Below are positions 50,388-61,065 of a DNA stretch of 64,000 nt, one piece after another. The first letter of the stretch is position 1. Each line of letters opens with the position of its first letter. This DNA comes from Cladophialophora immunda (lineage: Eukaryota; Ascomycota; Eurotiomycetes; Chaetothyriales; Herpotrichiellaceae). The notes beneath the pieces were generated by a model. That model was not told the DNA's origin, ran no database searches, and worked only from the letters and a program-made list of their open reading frames with translations. The stretch covers positions 6,408,485-6,472,484 of the forward strand of contig NW_015622542.1 in assembly GCF_000835495.1 (NCBI RefSeq), written 5' to 3'. Both the position numbers and the translations under genes were made by a program.

Positions 50388-50961
50388 TCAAGAGCCGGCA
50401 GAAACATGGCCTTTGCAGCCGGGCATGCATCCCGTCGGTCTTCGAGGGTCGTAGTAATCCTCATCTTCTGTGAGATCACTGTCGTCCATATCGGCATCAC
50501 GCTTCTCGACCATGGGAGTGTCCGCATCCTCTCTCTTCTCGGGCTCGGCTTTTGGCCCCTCGTCCGCAGGAGCAAATGCATTCTTGAATCCCCCTTTCTT
50601 GAAGCCGCCGCCGCCGGCTGCTGTGGTTTTAGGACCACCTCCGAGTTTGATCTGCATCAGCGGTCCTTTCTCTTCCTTCTTGGGTTGCACTTGTCGTTGC
50701 ATTTCCTTCATCTCCTTCAACCTCTTCTTGTGTTGGTGATCATAGGAGGATTCATGGGCTTCGAATTCGTTCATGCGACTGTAACCTTTTTGACATAGCG
50801 AGCAGAAGAATGCACTCCTCGCTTGTTTCGCGGACTGTGTGCTGGCGGGAGGGAGCGTGAATCCTCTCTAGAGGGAGTGACCAGTCAATAATGCCACAGA
50901 AACAGCGAAAGCTGGTCGGCGAGACATGGCAAGCATAACGAGCGCAACTTACCGGGGGCAT
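50388..50961 (-). CDS. Short C2H2 zinc-finger protein
   Basis: Two exons on the minus strand: a 9-nt first exon 50961-50953 (M-P-P) and 50867-50388, about 162 aa, with an 85-bp intron (GTAAGT...TCTAG). One C2H2-type finger is visible at about residues 22-44: F-F-C-S-L-C-Q-K-G-Y-S-R-M-N-E-F, then H-E-S-S-Y-D-H-Q-H. It is followed by K-K-R-L-K-E-M-K. This finger-plus-basic-helix pattern resembles the matrin-type fingers of GPATCH8/ZNF804-like RNA-associated proteins. The rest is low-complexity Lys/Gly/Glu/Asp-rich. A role in RNA processing is a guess from resemblance. Confidence 0.65.
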
Positions 50962-51468
50962 GATGGAGAGGACGAACAGTCAGACGCAGGAGAAGGGTCT
51001 AAGATGTAGTGACTGCTTGATGAAGTCGCAATATTCCCGCAGGAGACATGGAGAACGAAAACTGTTGCGGTGGGTTGTTCTCACACATTCGGCCGCCTTT
51101 CGGACCGAGCCCCTCGAGTCTCGAATCACCAGCCAACACATCTTTCAGCCGCACCAGGAACAACCACACATCACCCCGGGGCTCCCGTATCACTTTCGAC
51201 TCTCAATTCACCGTCTTTACTTCGTCTACGCCCACATGCTGTAGACCTTGTTATCGCCCATTGGGTCCAGCGAACAGGTGAATTTCGGCAAAGGCGGATG
51301 GTGCAACAATTGATGCGGACTATCGTGAAGCCAATGCATGAACTCGAGTCGACGCTGCTCAATCCTTCTACAGGCCGTCGATAAAGCTGGAGATATTTGT
51401 CAACAGGAAAGGCTTCCAGCACCACGGATCAAGGCTCATGACTTCCCCAGATCGCCGCGATCGCCGCC
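50962..51468. promoter_or_regulatory. Divergent promoter, zinc-finger / HET-domain gene
   Basis: About 507 bp between divergent starts; no supported gene. Confidence 0.45.
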
Positions 51469-53367
51469 ATGCGCCTGATAAATGTCCGGACGATTCAATT
51501 GGAGGAAGTCCACAGCAGCAAGGCTCCCCCATATGCTATTCTCTCGCATCGATGGGAAAATGAAGAAGTCACTTTGCAGGAAATGAGCTCTCCCAAGACC
51601 TTTGGCAAGAAAGGCTTCTCCAAGATTCAGTCGGCTTGCTGGCTTGCCCGTAATAAGGGACTTTCCTACCTTTGGGTCGACACCTGTTGCATCGACAAGA
51701 CCAGCTCCGCCGAGTTGACGGAGGCCATCAACTCAATGTATCGATGGTACCAGGATGCCGAAATCTGCTTTGCCTACCTTACGGATATTGAGATCCACAA
51801 GCACGACATCAAGGACAGTGTATGGTTCACAAGAGGCTGGACACTGCAGGAATTGATTGCTCCAAAGCATGTCGGCTTCTACGATCGAAATTGGGTGTTT
51901 CTGGGAACCAAAGACAACCTTGCAGCGAAGCTCTCGACAATCACTGGCATCGACAGGGAAGTCCTAATTGGTCAAAGAAGACACTCGAGCTGTTCGATAG
52001 CACAGCGCATGTCGTGGGCATCAAAGCGGTCAACGGAACGGACTGAGGACCGAGCGTACAGTCTCCTCGGTATCTTCGACGTTAGCATGCCCATGTTGTA
52101 CGGCGAAGGAGAAAAATCATTTGCCAGGCTGCAAGAAGAGATCATCAAGCGCTCCGACGACCAATCCATATTTGCGTGGGATCGTGGATTGGATGGCTAT
52201 TTCGGCGGCCACAGCGGCCTTTTGGCAAGCTCTCCCTCTCACTTTGGGTTTTGCCAGAACGTCGTTGTCCCTGCCTCCTACGGCTTACAAGTCACCAGCG
52301 GCTTCGCGTTGACCAACGTCGGGATATCGATTTCTTTGATGACCCTTCCGTGGGCAATGGAGACGTACCTCTGCATTCTCAACTGCAGCCTCAAGGATCG
52401 CCCCCAATACCGACTGGGGATCTTTCTCGAACGACTCTCTTCGTCCCAGAATGCAGAGCAATATGCCCGGGTGCAAGTCGACGGTGCCACGGTGCTGCCG
52501 ATACCGCTTCGTACAATTTTGGACGACTCTCACGGTCGTGTTCGCGTCGTCCACGTCCGGCCGAATATCATCGACGCGCCGCTCCGACGCTGGCATGGCT
52601 TCCGGCTCCATAACTTCACTCTACCGGCATACACGCTCGACGAGATCTATCAAGCAAGGTTCCATTTTCGCAAACCCTTGGAGTCAATCAGCCGGTACAG
52701 CGCCGAAGAAATAGGAGCAGCGAAGCAGTACCACCCCAATGGACTTCAAGGACTGCCTCCTCGACCGCTCTACTTCAGTATGCCACGTGTTAGAGGGAGC
52801 GTCATGAGCATCAGGGGCACCGCCGCTGTCATTTACGTCCCACCGTCGAGGAAGGACAAGAACGGCGAGCGCATCTGCTGGATGAAGTTCGGGTTCGACG
52901 AAGACTTCCGGCCCGTGTGTATCTTTGGCAGACGGAAGTCACTCTGGGGCGGCAATGCAGCGCACCTCGCTGTCGACGAGGACTCGTATTACGACGCCGA
53001 GGAAGAGCCCGGCGCCCAGGCCCTGCTTTTCCGCCACGACTGGATCAACCGGTACGTGTGCGAGAACGACCAGGAAATCGCGGCGTTGTGGCAGAAGCGC
53101 GACTTTTGCGTCCTGACGGGCGTCAAGGACTGGGGGCTGGACCGCCAGATCCCGTTCCTGCGACTGCGGATCTCGGTGCGCCTGGAGAGCATCCCGTCCA
53201 ACTTCGCGTCCGACGGCCGACCGGACTCCCCGGCGCCGGGGATGAACGTGTGGACGATCAACGTGAGTTCCTGGCGGGACTCGGGCGAGAACGGGGGCAT
53301 GAAGACGGCCATGGGGACCGGCGAGTTCGTGCTGCGCTCGCTGGACGACATTTTCGCAGCGGTGTGA
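51469..53367 (+). CDS. HET-domain (heterokaryon incompatibility) protein
   Basis: Single exon of 632 aa from M-R-L-I-N-V-R-T. The HET domain covers about residues 20-150 with its three blocks: Y-A-I-L-S-H-R-W near 22, Y-L-W-V-D-T-C-C-I-D near 67 and W-F-T-R-G-W-T-L-Q-E-L near 122. The conserved follow-on A-Y-S-L-L-G-I-F-D-V-S-M-P-M-L-Y-G-E-G appears near 200. No NACHT, WD40 or ankyrin repeats follow; the C-terminal 400 residues are of unknown fold. HET proteins trigger cell death when genetically different hyphae fuse; related domains act as TIR-like NADases. Partner gene and specificity are unknown. Codons become much more GC-rich after about 52900. Confidence 0.88.
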   Translation: MRLINVRTIQLEEVHSSKAPPYAILSHRWENEEVTLQEMSSPKTFGKKGFSKIQSACWLARNKGLSYLWVDTCCIDKTSSAELTEAINSMYRWYQDAEICFAYLTDIEIHKHDIKDSVWFTRGWTLQELIAPKHVGFYDRNWVFLGTKDNLAAKLSTITGIDREVLIGQRRHSSCSIAQRMSWASKRSTERTEDRAYSLLGIFDVSMPMLYGEGEKSFARLQEEIIKRSDDQSIFAWDRGLDGYFGGHSGLLASSPSHFGFCQNVVVPASYGLQVTSGFALTNVGISISLMTLPWAMETYLCILNCSLKDRPQYRLGIFLERLSSSQNAEQYARVQVDGATVLPIPLRTILDDSHGRVRVVHVRPNIIDAPLRRWHGFRLHNFTLPAYTLDEIYQARFHFRKPLESISRYSAEEIGAAKQYHPNGLQGLPPRPLYFSMPRVRGSVMSIRGTAAVIYVPPSRKDKNGERICWMKFGFDEDFRPVCIFGRRKSLWGGNAAHLAVDEDSYYDAEEEPGAQALLFRHDWINRYVCENDQEIAALWQKRDFCVLTGVKDWGLDRQIPFLRLRISVRLESIPSNFASDGRPDSPAPGMNVWTINVSSWRDSGENGGMKTAMGTGEFVLRSLDDIFAAV

Positions 53368-54525
53368 ATCCGGACTATGACCTTTCAACGACATGGACGA
53401 ACGACGTGATGATCACGAATGCGGGCTCGATCATCTCATCCTGCAACCCTCTTCTGCACCGAAGACACGAAGGCAGAAAAAGCCACCACACTCCCCCGCC
53501 TTTATTCCCAGCAGGAAAGTTTTTTCAGCAGATTTTTGTTTGGATGGATTTCCCCTTGGGAAGGAAAAGTGAAATGGAATGCAAATCTCAAATGATAAAC
53601 GAGAACCCACGAACCGGGAGACCCGGGTAATTCATATAATAACGACGAGACGAACGCGGTAGTTTTTGACGTTCGAAAAGGAACAGAAAATCTTGAACGA
53701 TAGATATCATGATTATCATTGCTGGAACGAATCAATCAATCAATCAAGGAATCAATCTGAATGAGACATGAAAAGGAGTTGAGTTATGAGGTATCAATGC
53801 AATATATCCGATCCCTATCTAAGGTAGCTTTTCCCACATGGCGTGCCGCCATCGCAACCACTATCCAAAACCCCGCCCTTGGGTATCATTCCTGGTCGTC
53901 ATCAGCCATCCCATTCTTTTGTCTCCGGTTGTTTTCGTTACCACCCAGGGGTGTCCTGTGTGTCGTTGCTCGGGTCGTAAAATCGTCGTGTGGTATCTTG
54001 CGCCTAAAAAAAAAAAGTAAAAACCACCCGAAAAGGAGGGACCCCCCCCCCCCAACAAAGAAGTAGGAACGACTTGTCGCCTGCGAAGCCCAAAGACCTC
54101 CTTGGACAAAAACCATCCCATCAGACAATCGCTTTTGGGGTATCCTTACCAAATATATATATAAAAGGAACGTGTCACAACCACCCTTGTGGACCATGTC
54201 CATACGCGAATATATGTACGCTCATGTAGAGCTCCATCAGCGGCGCCATTCATCCCTGGGTCGCCTCACCCACGACCATGAAGGCGAGTTGAACATGAAA
54301 AGAAGGGAAATTCCCGTAACGCCAGTTGTGTGCGGTCCGTGCTCGCATTGCTGTTCGTATGATGACTCGGATGTTGAGTTGTTGTTACATTTTGAAAAGA
54401 GATGTCGGCCACATATCAATATAGGTCGATTACCCGGAGTCAAGGGAGGCCCCCGAGTCTTTTGGAAGGAAGGGTTCTCTCAGGCGCGGTCTGCGGCTTA
54501 CCACACCATGTCCCGGGTCCGCATG
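53368..54525. other. Convergent intergenic region with homopolymer tracts
   Basis: About 1.16 kb between two 3' ends. It contains an 11-A run at 54006-54016 and a 12-C run at 54042-54053, and a T-A-T-A repeat near 54155. No gene is supported. Confidence 0.5.
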
Positions 54526-57184
54526 TCATATGCGGCGCTCATAGTGGCAAGAATGAGATTGGTAATAGTCCACCCGGTCCCGATGCGCAGGTTGTGGGAC
54601 AGCGACAGGGGTCTCAGGGGTAGGAGCCATTGCGGTATCATCAGCAACTGCAGGTGGTGGCGCGAGCGGTCCGCCAGACAGCGGAGTCGGCGGAGCCTGG
54701 GCAAAGCTGTTGATAGTCTGTGGTGTGAAGTAAGGTAGGGAAGGGGCACAATTGTTGACACGGCCAGCAGTTTCCGGCAATCTGCTTGACTGCGGAGGGG
54801 ACATAGTTGCTGGGAATTGGTCTTGATAACTCCGCTGACGTATAAGGCTGGAGAAGACTTTGTTCGGATGAATATCTATGTCGTCCAGGCTTGGTAGAGG
54901 GCCGCTGGCTCTGGCGTCGCTGTGCACCATGGGTCGAAGTGTAACGTTGGAAACACTGACTCCTGGAGGACTGAGCTGGTCGTTCGGCTCCCTAATCCGC
55001 TCTGCGTCCCAATGTCGTTGTGTGGCTCCCTCATGAGAAGAGAATTCTCCCTTCAAAGATCCTCTCTTATGGCCGCAGGCGTCGCTCTTTAGCTGGAGTG
55101 CTTCCACATCTGCCTTGGCCTGCTGCGCCTCTCTGCATTCTGCCTCTCTCTGGTTCCACTCCTCGCCCAGGCCGCTAGCGTACCCTTCGCCCTCCATATG
55201 AACTTGATGCAATTGCGGATTCAAAGCGTACTGTTCTGCCTTATGTTGCGCCGCTTCTCCTTGTCGACGCTCCTCTGCTAGTTCTGAAGTACGCTGATCG
55301 GACGTCTCTTGCGCCGCTCCTCTTTGTCGACGTTCTTCTGCCAGCGCAGTGTCGAGTTTATTAACCTGTTCGCGCTTTGCTTCCGCCTCCCTTGCGTTCG
55401 CTGCTGCGTCGGCCAATGCCTGATCAACTTGTCCGCGCAGTGCCTCCACTTCCTTTTCTCGCTGCGCCAGTGCGGCGTTGGCTTGATCGACTTGTCCGCG
55501 CAGTGCCTCCACTTCCTTTTCTCGCTGCTGCNNNNNNNNNNNNNNNNNNNNNNNNNNNNNNNNNNNNNNNNNNNNNNNNNNNNNNNNNNNNNNNNNNNNN
55601 NNNNNNNNNNNNNNNNNNNNNNNNNNNNNNNTTTTCTCGCTGCTGCGCCAGTGCGGCGTTGGCTTGATCAACTTGTCCGCGCAGTGCCTCCACTTCCTTT
55701 TCTCGCTGCTGCGCCAGTGCGGCGTTGGCTTGATCAACTTGTCCGCGCAGTGCCTCCACTTCCTTTTCTCGCTGTGCCAGTGCGGCGTTGGCTTGATCGG
55801 CCTGTTCGCGCTGTGCCTCCAGCTCCATCCGCGTCTCCTGGAGAGTGTCAGCCGCCTGCTGAGCATTGCGCTCGGCGTTGTCCGCGCGAGCCCGTTCCTG
55901 GTTCAACATTTCTGCTTGCGCTTCCAACGTAGCGCGGAGGTGGATCTCCCTTGTGTTCAATCTTATATGATCGTAGGACCGTTGTCTTACGCGCCGTCGC
56001 AACACGTTGAACCGAATTTGCCCCTGCTTGCTATCGTCACTGAGGCTAAAGTTCTCCAACAGAGTCGTCTGCAACTCGCCTGCCGTGCCTCGATAGGTCT
56101 CTTCCAAGCTGGCAAGAAGTTCTCGGAGATCATCACGCTCTTTGTCCGAGTTGGCAAGAGCTACTTCGGTGGACTGGCTCTCCTCCAACAGCTTCGCATG
56201 GTCCGCCGACAGTTGTGCGAAACTGTCGTCCTTGGCACGCAATGTTTCATTCTGGTCGAAGACTTGTCTCGACAGGGCCTCGGTCTTCTGCCTTTCGGCA
56301 TCTAGCTGAGACCTCAACTCTGCGCATTCCGCGCGGCCGAGGGAGAAACCATCTCGCTCTTGAGCGAAATTCTCCCTCTCGCGCGCATGATCGTCTATAA
56401 CCTTCACAAGGGTCTCATTTACCTTCACGGCGTCGGCCCTCTCCTTCGAAAGTAAATCTCGAGCGTGTTCCTCCGCCCTTACGGCAGCATCTCTGGCCAT
56501 TTTGGATTCGCATGCGTTCTTTTCAAGCGTTTCGTTAACCTTCACGAGGTCTTTGCAGGCTCTGGACTCACTGTCATAGTCCTCTTCTAGCTGCGTGATA
56601 CGCGTTTTGAGGCCCGTGTTATCACACAAGAGCTCGTCATGAGCCTTTTTGAGGTTGGCCAGATCAGTAGTGAGGATGTCTATTTGGGCGCGCAGGTTGT
56701 GGAATCGCTTCTCAACAAGCCGGCCAAAGTCTTGCGGATCCTCCATGTTTCCTAGCACGGACAACGGATCTGCACCATCTTCCAACCACGCCGTGTGTTT
56801 AATGGTACTCATTCTGATCTCGTTGAGGTACGCCCAGTCTTCCTCCATGCTTTTTCGATCACGGAGCAAGAGTTCCGTTTCTTGCTGCAGCTGATGGTCA
56901 AATTCGTCAACGACATGGTGCAGCCTTTGCGCGTGAGAAAACGTTTCCTTCACATATCTCTTAGCCGATTTCCGACTGTAACGGTCCCCCCGCATAACAT
57001 GGTAGGCATTACGTAGGGAGGCTGTGGTGTTATTGAGATGTCTCTTCAATGTCTCGGTGGCGGTGGCGGTTGATTGCAAGCTGGAGTTGGCGTCTCCGCC
57101 ACGAGGCTGCGTATCCTCCCCGCCGTCGACAAGTTCGGCGCTAGGCCTCACATCCTCGCCAACATGGTCTGTTGTCTCTTCCAT
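54526..57184 (-). CDS. Long coiled-coil protein with tandem repeat, interrupted by an assembly gap
   Basis: Read on the minus strand from the ATG at 57184 (M-E-E-T-T-D-H-V) to a stop at 54526. A run of exactly 100 N at 55532-55631 breaks the frame, so the frame change across it is an assembly effect. About 540 residues precede the gap and 330 follow. The first part is almost entirely heptad-like coiled coil rich in E, K, Q, A and L. Around the gap are tandem 21/22-residue repeats beginning E-K-E-V-E-A-L-R-G-Q-V-D-Q-A. The C-terminal 150 residues are Pro/Ser-rich and disordered. I do not recognise the family; structural or septum/transport scaffold roles are possible. Confidence 0.7.
55421..55810 (-). 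repeat. Tandem 63/66-bp coding repeats around a gap
   Basis: At least five copies of a 63- or 66-bp unit flank the N run; the longer form carries an extra CTG/CAG codon giving A-Q-Q-R instead of A-Q-R. Copies are nearly identical at the DNA level. True copy number is unknown because of the gap. Confidence 0.85.
55532..55631. other. 100-N assembly gap
   Basis: Exactly 100 undetermined bases inside the tandem repeat, the usual placeholder for a gap of unknown size. Confidence 0.98.
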
Positions 57185-58102
57185 GGATCCAAACACTTCT
57201 GCCTCAATCACAGACAACCAGTGACGCGGCCCGACGATTCAAGGACACGGAAGACGTGCTGCTAAAAGTGGACTCCTGCGCATTCACAAAGCTCGATGAA
57301 ACCCCCGCGTCAGGCTGCAGGGCGACCAGGTCCACAAAGGGCACCGGCTTGGAAACACATGTTCTGTAGCAGGGAGTAACGGGAGTAGCTGCCAGAGAAT
57401 AGAAGTCGATTGATGATCCGCCAAAGAGATGGGAGAAGGATGAGTCGTGATGGGACGATGGATCTGAGTTGTGAAGGAGGAATTGGTAGGAAAAGAGGAG
57501 CAACGTCTGTCTGGGTGAGGCAGTTTTTGACTTCGGGCTGAGGCGGGTGCTTGGGGCGGGGAGGAGGCATCGAAGACGACCAGAGGCACCCAGGAGGGGC
57601 TGGTCGGGCGCGGGGGTCTACTTGTAGGAAGAAAGTGAATATCAGTGACCCGTCGACGCCTGAGACCCCACCAACCACCGCCCGGCCCCTGGGTCAAGTG
57701 GCCACCGACTCGCCTACCTGGCCGGCTCCCCAACCAATGGCGGTTCCATCTCCCGCGGCTGGTTGAACGCCCAGCGACCCCGCCAATTTACAAGTACTTG
57801 TACAAGTACATCATCCCTGACCGCCCAATTGTCTCGCTTCCTATTGGGTCGCCTCGAGACTGTCGACACTTTTCTGGAGCTGAGTTGCTGCTCCTGGAGG
57901 CATCAATTCACCTCGCGATCCTCGTGAAAACCTCTCCAACACTCAACGCCCATGATCGTTCTCCCCAGAATTGATGATGTTACGGTAGCCTTCTTGCTGC
58001 TTGTCGATTGACGTTCCCAACGACCAGCCGCAGGCGCCGGTCCCTCCTCCTCAGTCCGCACGCAAGAAAGACAACCGCCCAATTATCCACAACCCTTTCT
58101 CC
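57185..58102. promoter_or_regulatory. Divergent promoter, coiled-coil gene / MCP1
   Basis: About 900 bp. The MCP1 frame stays open upstream of its ATG, and a small first exon starting at 57952 (M-I-V-L-P-R) spliced to 58025 is possible. No other gene. Confidence 0.4.
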
Positions 58103-59068
58103 ATGGCCGACCTCCCTCCCCTCTCGACCCAGAACACACGTGGCTCCGTCTCGTCCGTACCAATGCACGAGGTCGACCCCTCGCCCGTCGACGATGACGG
58201 TCCAGAAGGGCCCGAGTACGGCACCAACCCGGCCGATATCGACGCCTCCAAGCTGCCCGCTTCGTCTCACACCACAACCAACTGGCTGGGCCTGACACCT
58301 GCTCGAACGCTGCACATATTGTCAGCCGTGCAGAAGTACTCGGTCGTCCCCTTCTCAGCCTACCTGACGATGCACTACACCAACACCGCCCTGGTCCCCC
58401 TCTTCACCCGCTCTGCGCGCGAGGCAGACAAATACCTCCTCCTCACCCGTCCCTATTACCAGTCTTTCCCGCTCGAACCCCTCCTGATCTTCGTCCCCGT
58501 CGTCACCCACGTCGCGTCCGGTATTGCCCTGCGGCTCTACCGTCGGCGCATCACAGCCAGGAGGCATGGAGCAGAGACGCTCTCCCAGCGCAGGAAGATG
58601 AGGAGCAAGATCCCCTGGCCAAAGTTCTCGTGGACCAGCGCCGCCGGGTACGCTCTGTATCCAATGTTCGTGGCCCACGTGTTATCCATGCGTATCATCC
58701 CCAAGAAGATTGACGGGAGCTCCGCGTCCGTGGGACTTCGCTACTTTGCCCACGGCATAGCACAAGATCCTTACGTCGGAATGGCAGGCTACACACTGTT
58801 CGTGTGCGTCGCAAGTTATCACGTGGTGAGTGGTGCCGCGAAATTCCTCAGGCTGAGTGCAGAGTATATCATCGGGGGCGGGGACGAGGGTCAAAGACGG
58901 AGAAAATGGAGAGGCAGGATTGTCAACGGGGTTGCCGCAGCCCTGGCAAGCGCGTGGATAGCTGGTGGGTTGGGCGTTGTGGGAACCTCAGGGCGAGGCA
59001 CTGGGTGGGAGGCAAGCCACTGGGATAAGATATATAGGGCCATGCCGGTGATCGGTAGGTTGTTCTGA
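58103..59068 (+). CDS. MCP1: MCP1-like mitochondrial membrane protein
   Basis: Single exon of 321 aa from M-A-D-L-P-P-L-S. The N-terminal 85 residues are soluble and contain the M-H-E-V-D-P-S-P-V block seen at the start of fungal homologues. Four to five hydrophobic helices follow: S-V-V-P-F-S-A-Y-L-T-M-H near residue 108, L-L-I-F-V-P-V-V-T-H-V near 130, A-A-G-Y-A-L-Y-P-M-F-V-A-H near 180, G-Y-T-L-F-V-C-V-A-S-Y-H-V-V near 230, and V-A-A-A-L-A-S-A-W-I-A-G near 277. This matches the Mcp1 transmembrane family, which in yeast sits in the mitochondrial outer membrane, acts with Vps13 and compensates for loss of ERMES contacts. Family assignment from pattern and length. Confidence 0.8.
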   Translation: MADLPPLSTQNTRGSVSSVPMHEVDPSPVDDDGPEGPEYGTNPADIDASKLPASSHTTTNWLGLTPARTLHILSAVQKYSVVPFSAYLTMHYTNTALVPLFTRSAREADKYLLLTRPYYQSFPLEPLLIFVPVVTHVASGIALRLYRRRITARRHGAETLSQRRKMRSKIPWPKFSWTSAAGYALYPMFVAHVLSMRIIPKKIDGSSASVGLRYFAHGIAQDPYVGMAGYTLFVCVASYHVVSGAAKFLRLSAEYIIGGGDEGQRRRKWRGRIVNGVAAALASAWIAGGLGVVGTSGRGTGWEASHWDKIYRAMPVIGRLF

Positions 59069-59767
59069 AACTCGGTACCAGGGTTCCGCAGGGGAGTTTT
59101 CCAGTGCCCTAGATACAAACAAGACAGGGGTGTCTTAAATCTGTACGCAGTATAGGGATATCCATATAGTGGATTTTGTAAAGATAGTTCAACAACGCCG
59201 CCCACGACTGGTGGTCGAAGAGTTCGTTTCTCATATCGAGCCACCGCGTCCCCGTCATCAGCGAAGTTTCATCCCACATGGTCGCCAACGCCGGCTTGTG
59301 AACGCAAAGTATCCAAGCGGTGACTAGGCTATGTGTTCGTCTGCCCCTTGAGGCCGAGCACAAGCACGACGTGCTCCTCTTTCCTCTCCCGTGTTGTCGT
59401 TGCTTTAATTAACACCCACACAATAAGCCTGCCACACTGAGGATTCTTCGTCTTCTCGATCAGATTCGAGATGAGAAATGGGAAGAAAGCCAGGAAAAGA
59501 ACAAAAGAAGTGGGTGCAATGTAGCAAGCCAACTGCACCGCCAATATCCTGTGTTGGAATGATCCCGTAGAAAAGATGGCAACCACTGGCCGGTGCCATC
59601 AGGCGAAGTAAGGAGTCTCTGCATCCGTGAGGAAATATCTTCGCCCGGTCAACGCGGACTACCTGGGCGGCAGAGGCTGCCAGATGGCCCAAGAGATCTT
59701 GAAAGGGGATTGAATGTCCCTATATAGTCCAGGTCAGCATTTGCGTTGTCCGACAATAAACGAATGC
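59069..59767. other. Convergent intergenic region, MCP1 / F-box-like gene
   Basis: About 700 bp between two 3' ends; no supported coding region. Confidence 0.45.
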
Positions 59768-61065
59768 CTACGCTGCTAGATTCTGAATTGGCAGGGAGAA
59801 GCCGAGGTGGCTCGATTTGCCCTGTTCCGCAGTTGACGACTCGATCACTTCGTTGATGACGTTGAATTTGATTCGGCGCAAGTATCGCAGTCGATATTGC
59901 ATGAGCACAAGTCGATCAACAATGGCTTTGGCTTGTTCCGTCGATTCTATTGCAAACTCCAGCCTCTGGATCGAGCTCGAGATGAAGTCTACCAGGGTGA
60001 TTTCCATGTTTGGCCAAGTCAGGCTCAGCTCCTGCATCTTTGGCGTGCCTAGTAGGAGGGCTGAGAGGAATTCAACGAAAGTCGAAGCAGGAGTCGTGCT
60101 AGAGGAAATCTTGAGGACTTCAAGGCTTTCCCGGTGGACATCATACAGCGCTTTCATTGTCTTCAAGTCCAGGAAAATGCTCTTGTCCGTTTTTGGATCC
60201 GTGATTTGAGTCAAGGTCACACACTTCAATGGCCTTATCCGCTCAAACAGTTGATGAGTGGCAGACTGAGCTATCCTGGTCTGGTATCCGTGTCTCTGTC
60301 GCATGAGGAGGCCACGAGGCGGCCCGATGACCGAAAGACTTTCGAGACTTGTCAGCTTGCTGAGCACTTCTGCGGTCCTCGTCGAGCTGGTCTCTGAGAA
60401 CCCACTAAATTGGAGTGATTGAAGCTCTTCAAAAGTCCCCAGACAGCCAATGTGGCATTGCTCAATGTCGAGCTTCAGCACATGGAGTTGGGGATAGTGC
60501 TCTGCTATCCAGTTGAGGACTTGGGTCATGACGATACTCGAGGGTGTATTCCTGCCAGACTCCAAAGGCCGGAGCAGTGACAGATGCGTCACGCTAGGCA
60601 GTTTTCCTAACGCAGACGTTATGCGATGGATCTCCTGAAGATATGGATGCTGGGCAGCTTGACCATTTATCCAAGGCGCCACAGCATGGGGTTCGACCTC
60701 TTCTAGTCTCAGCTTTAGATTTGTTATGCTTTGCTGCACCCTCTCCGGCCAGTTGTTCGTGAAGTAGGCAAGCTCACTCTGACACTTGCATTCAAGTGGT
60801 CTGCGAAAGAAAGAGCCTCTAGCTTCACCATATACCTGCTTGTTCACACACAGCAAGTTCAAGTGGTCTTGACACTTGAAAGCAAGCATTAGGTCGTAGA
60901 CGTATTGGCGCACTTCAAGGGGGATCCGTAGAAGACAACTCGTCGTGGTTGTGTCTGTCTCGCCGGTCTGTTTTGTAGCCACCTATCAATTGTAAGCCCG
61001 GGTCTCGACGAGTGAGTCGTGTTGCTTACCTGCTTTCTCTCTGTCAACAGACTACCTTGCTGCAT
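59768..61065 (-). CDS. F-box-like/LRR protein of fungi
   Basis: Two exons on the minus strand: 61065-61030 (M-Q-Q-G-S-L-L-T-E-R-K-Q) and 60982-59768, with a 47-bp intron (GTAAGC...ATAG), about 416 aa. The second exon has no ATG at its start, which supports the small first exon. Residues 30-60 (L-L-R-I-P-L-E-V-R-Q-Y-V-Y-D-L-M and L-N-L-L-C-V-N-K-Q-V-Y-G-E-A) are the typical fungal F-box-like opening. Later Leu-rich stretches (L-H-V-L-K-L-D-I, L-Q-S-L-Q-F-S-G-F, L-E-S-L-S-V-I-G) look like LRRs. Function unknown; such genes form large lineage-specific families. Confidence 0.7.

Noticed and set aside
55424..55866. Frameshift in the coiled-coil gene
   Set aside because: The frame change coincides with a placeholder of exactly 100 N, which is not a multiple of three; it is an assembly artefact rather than a mutation.
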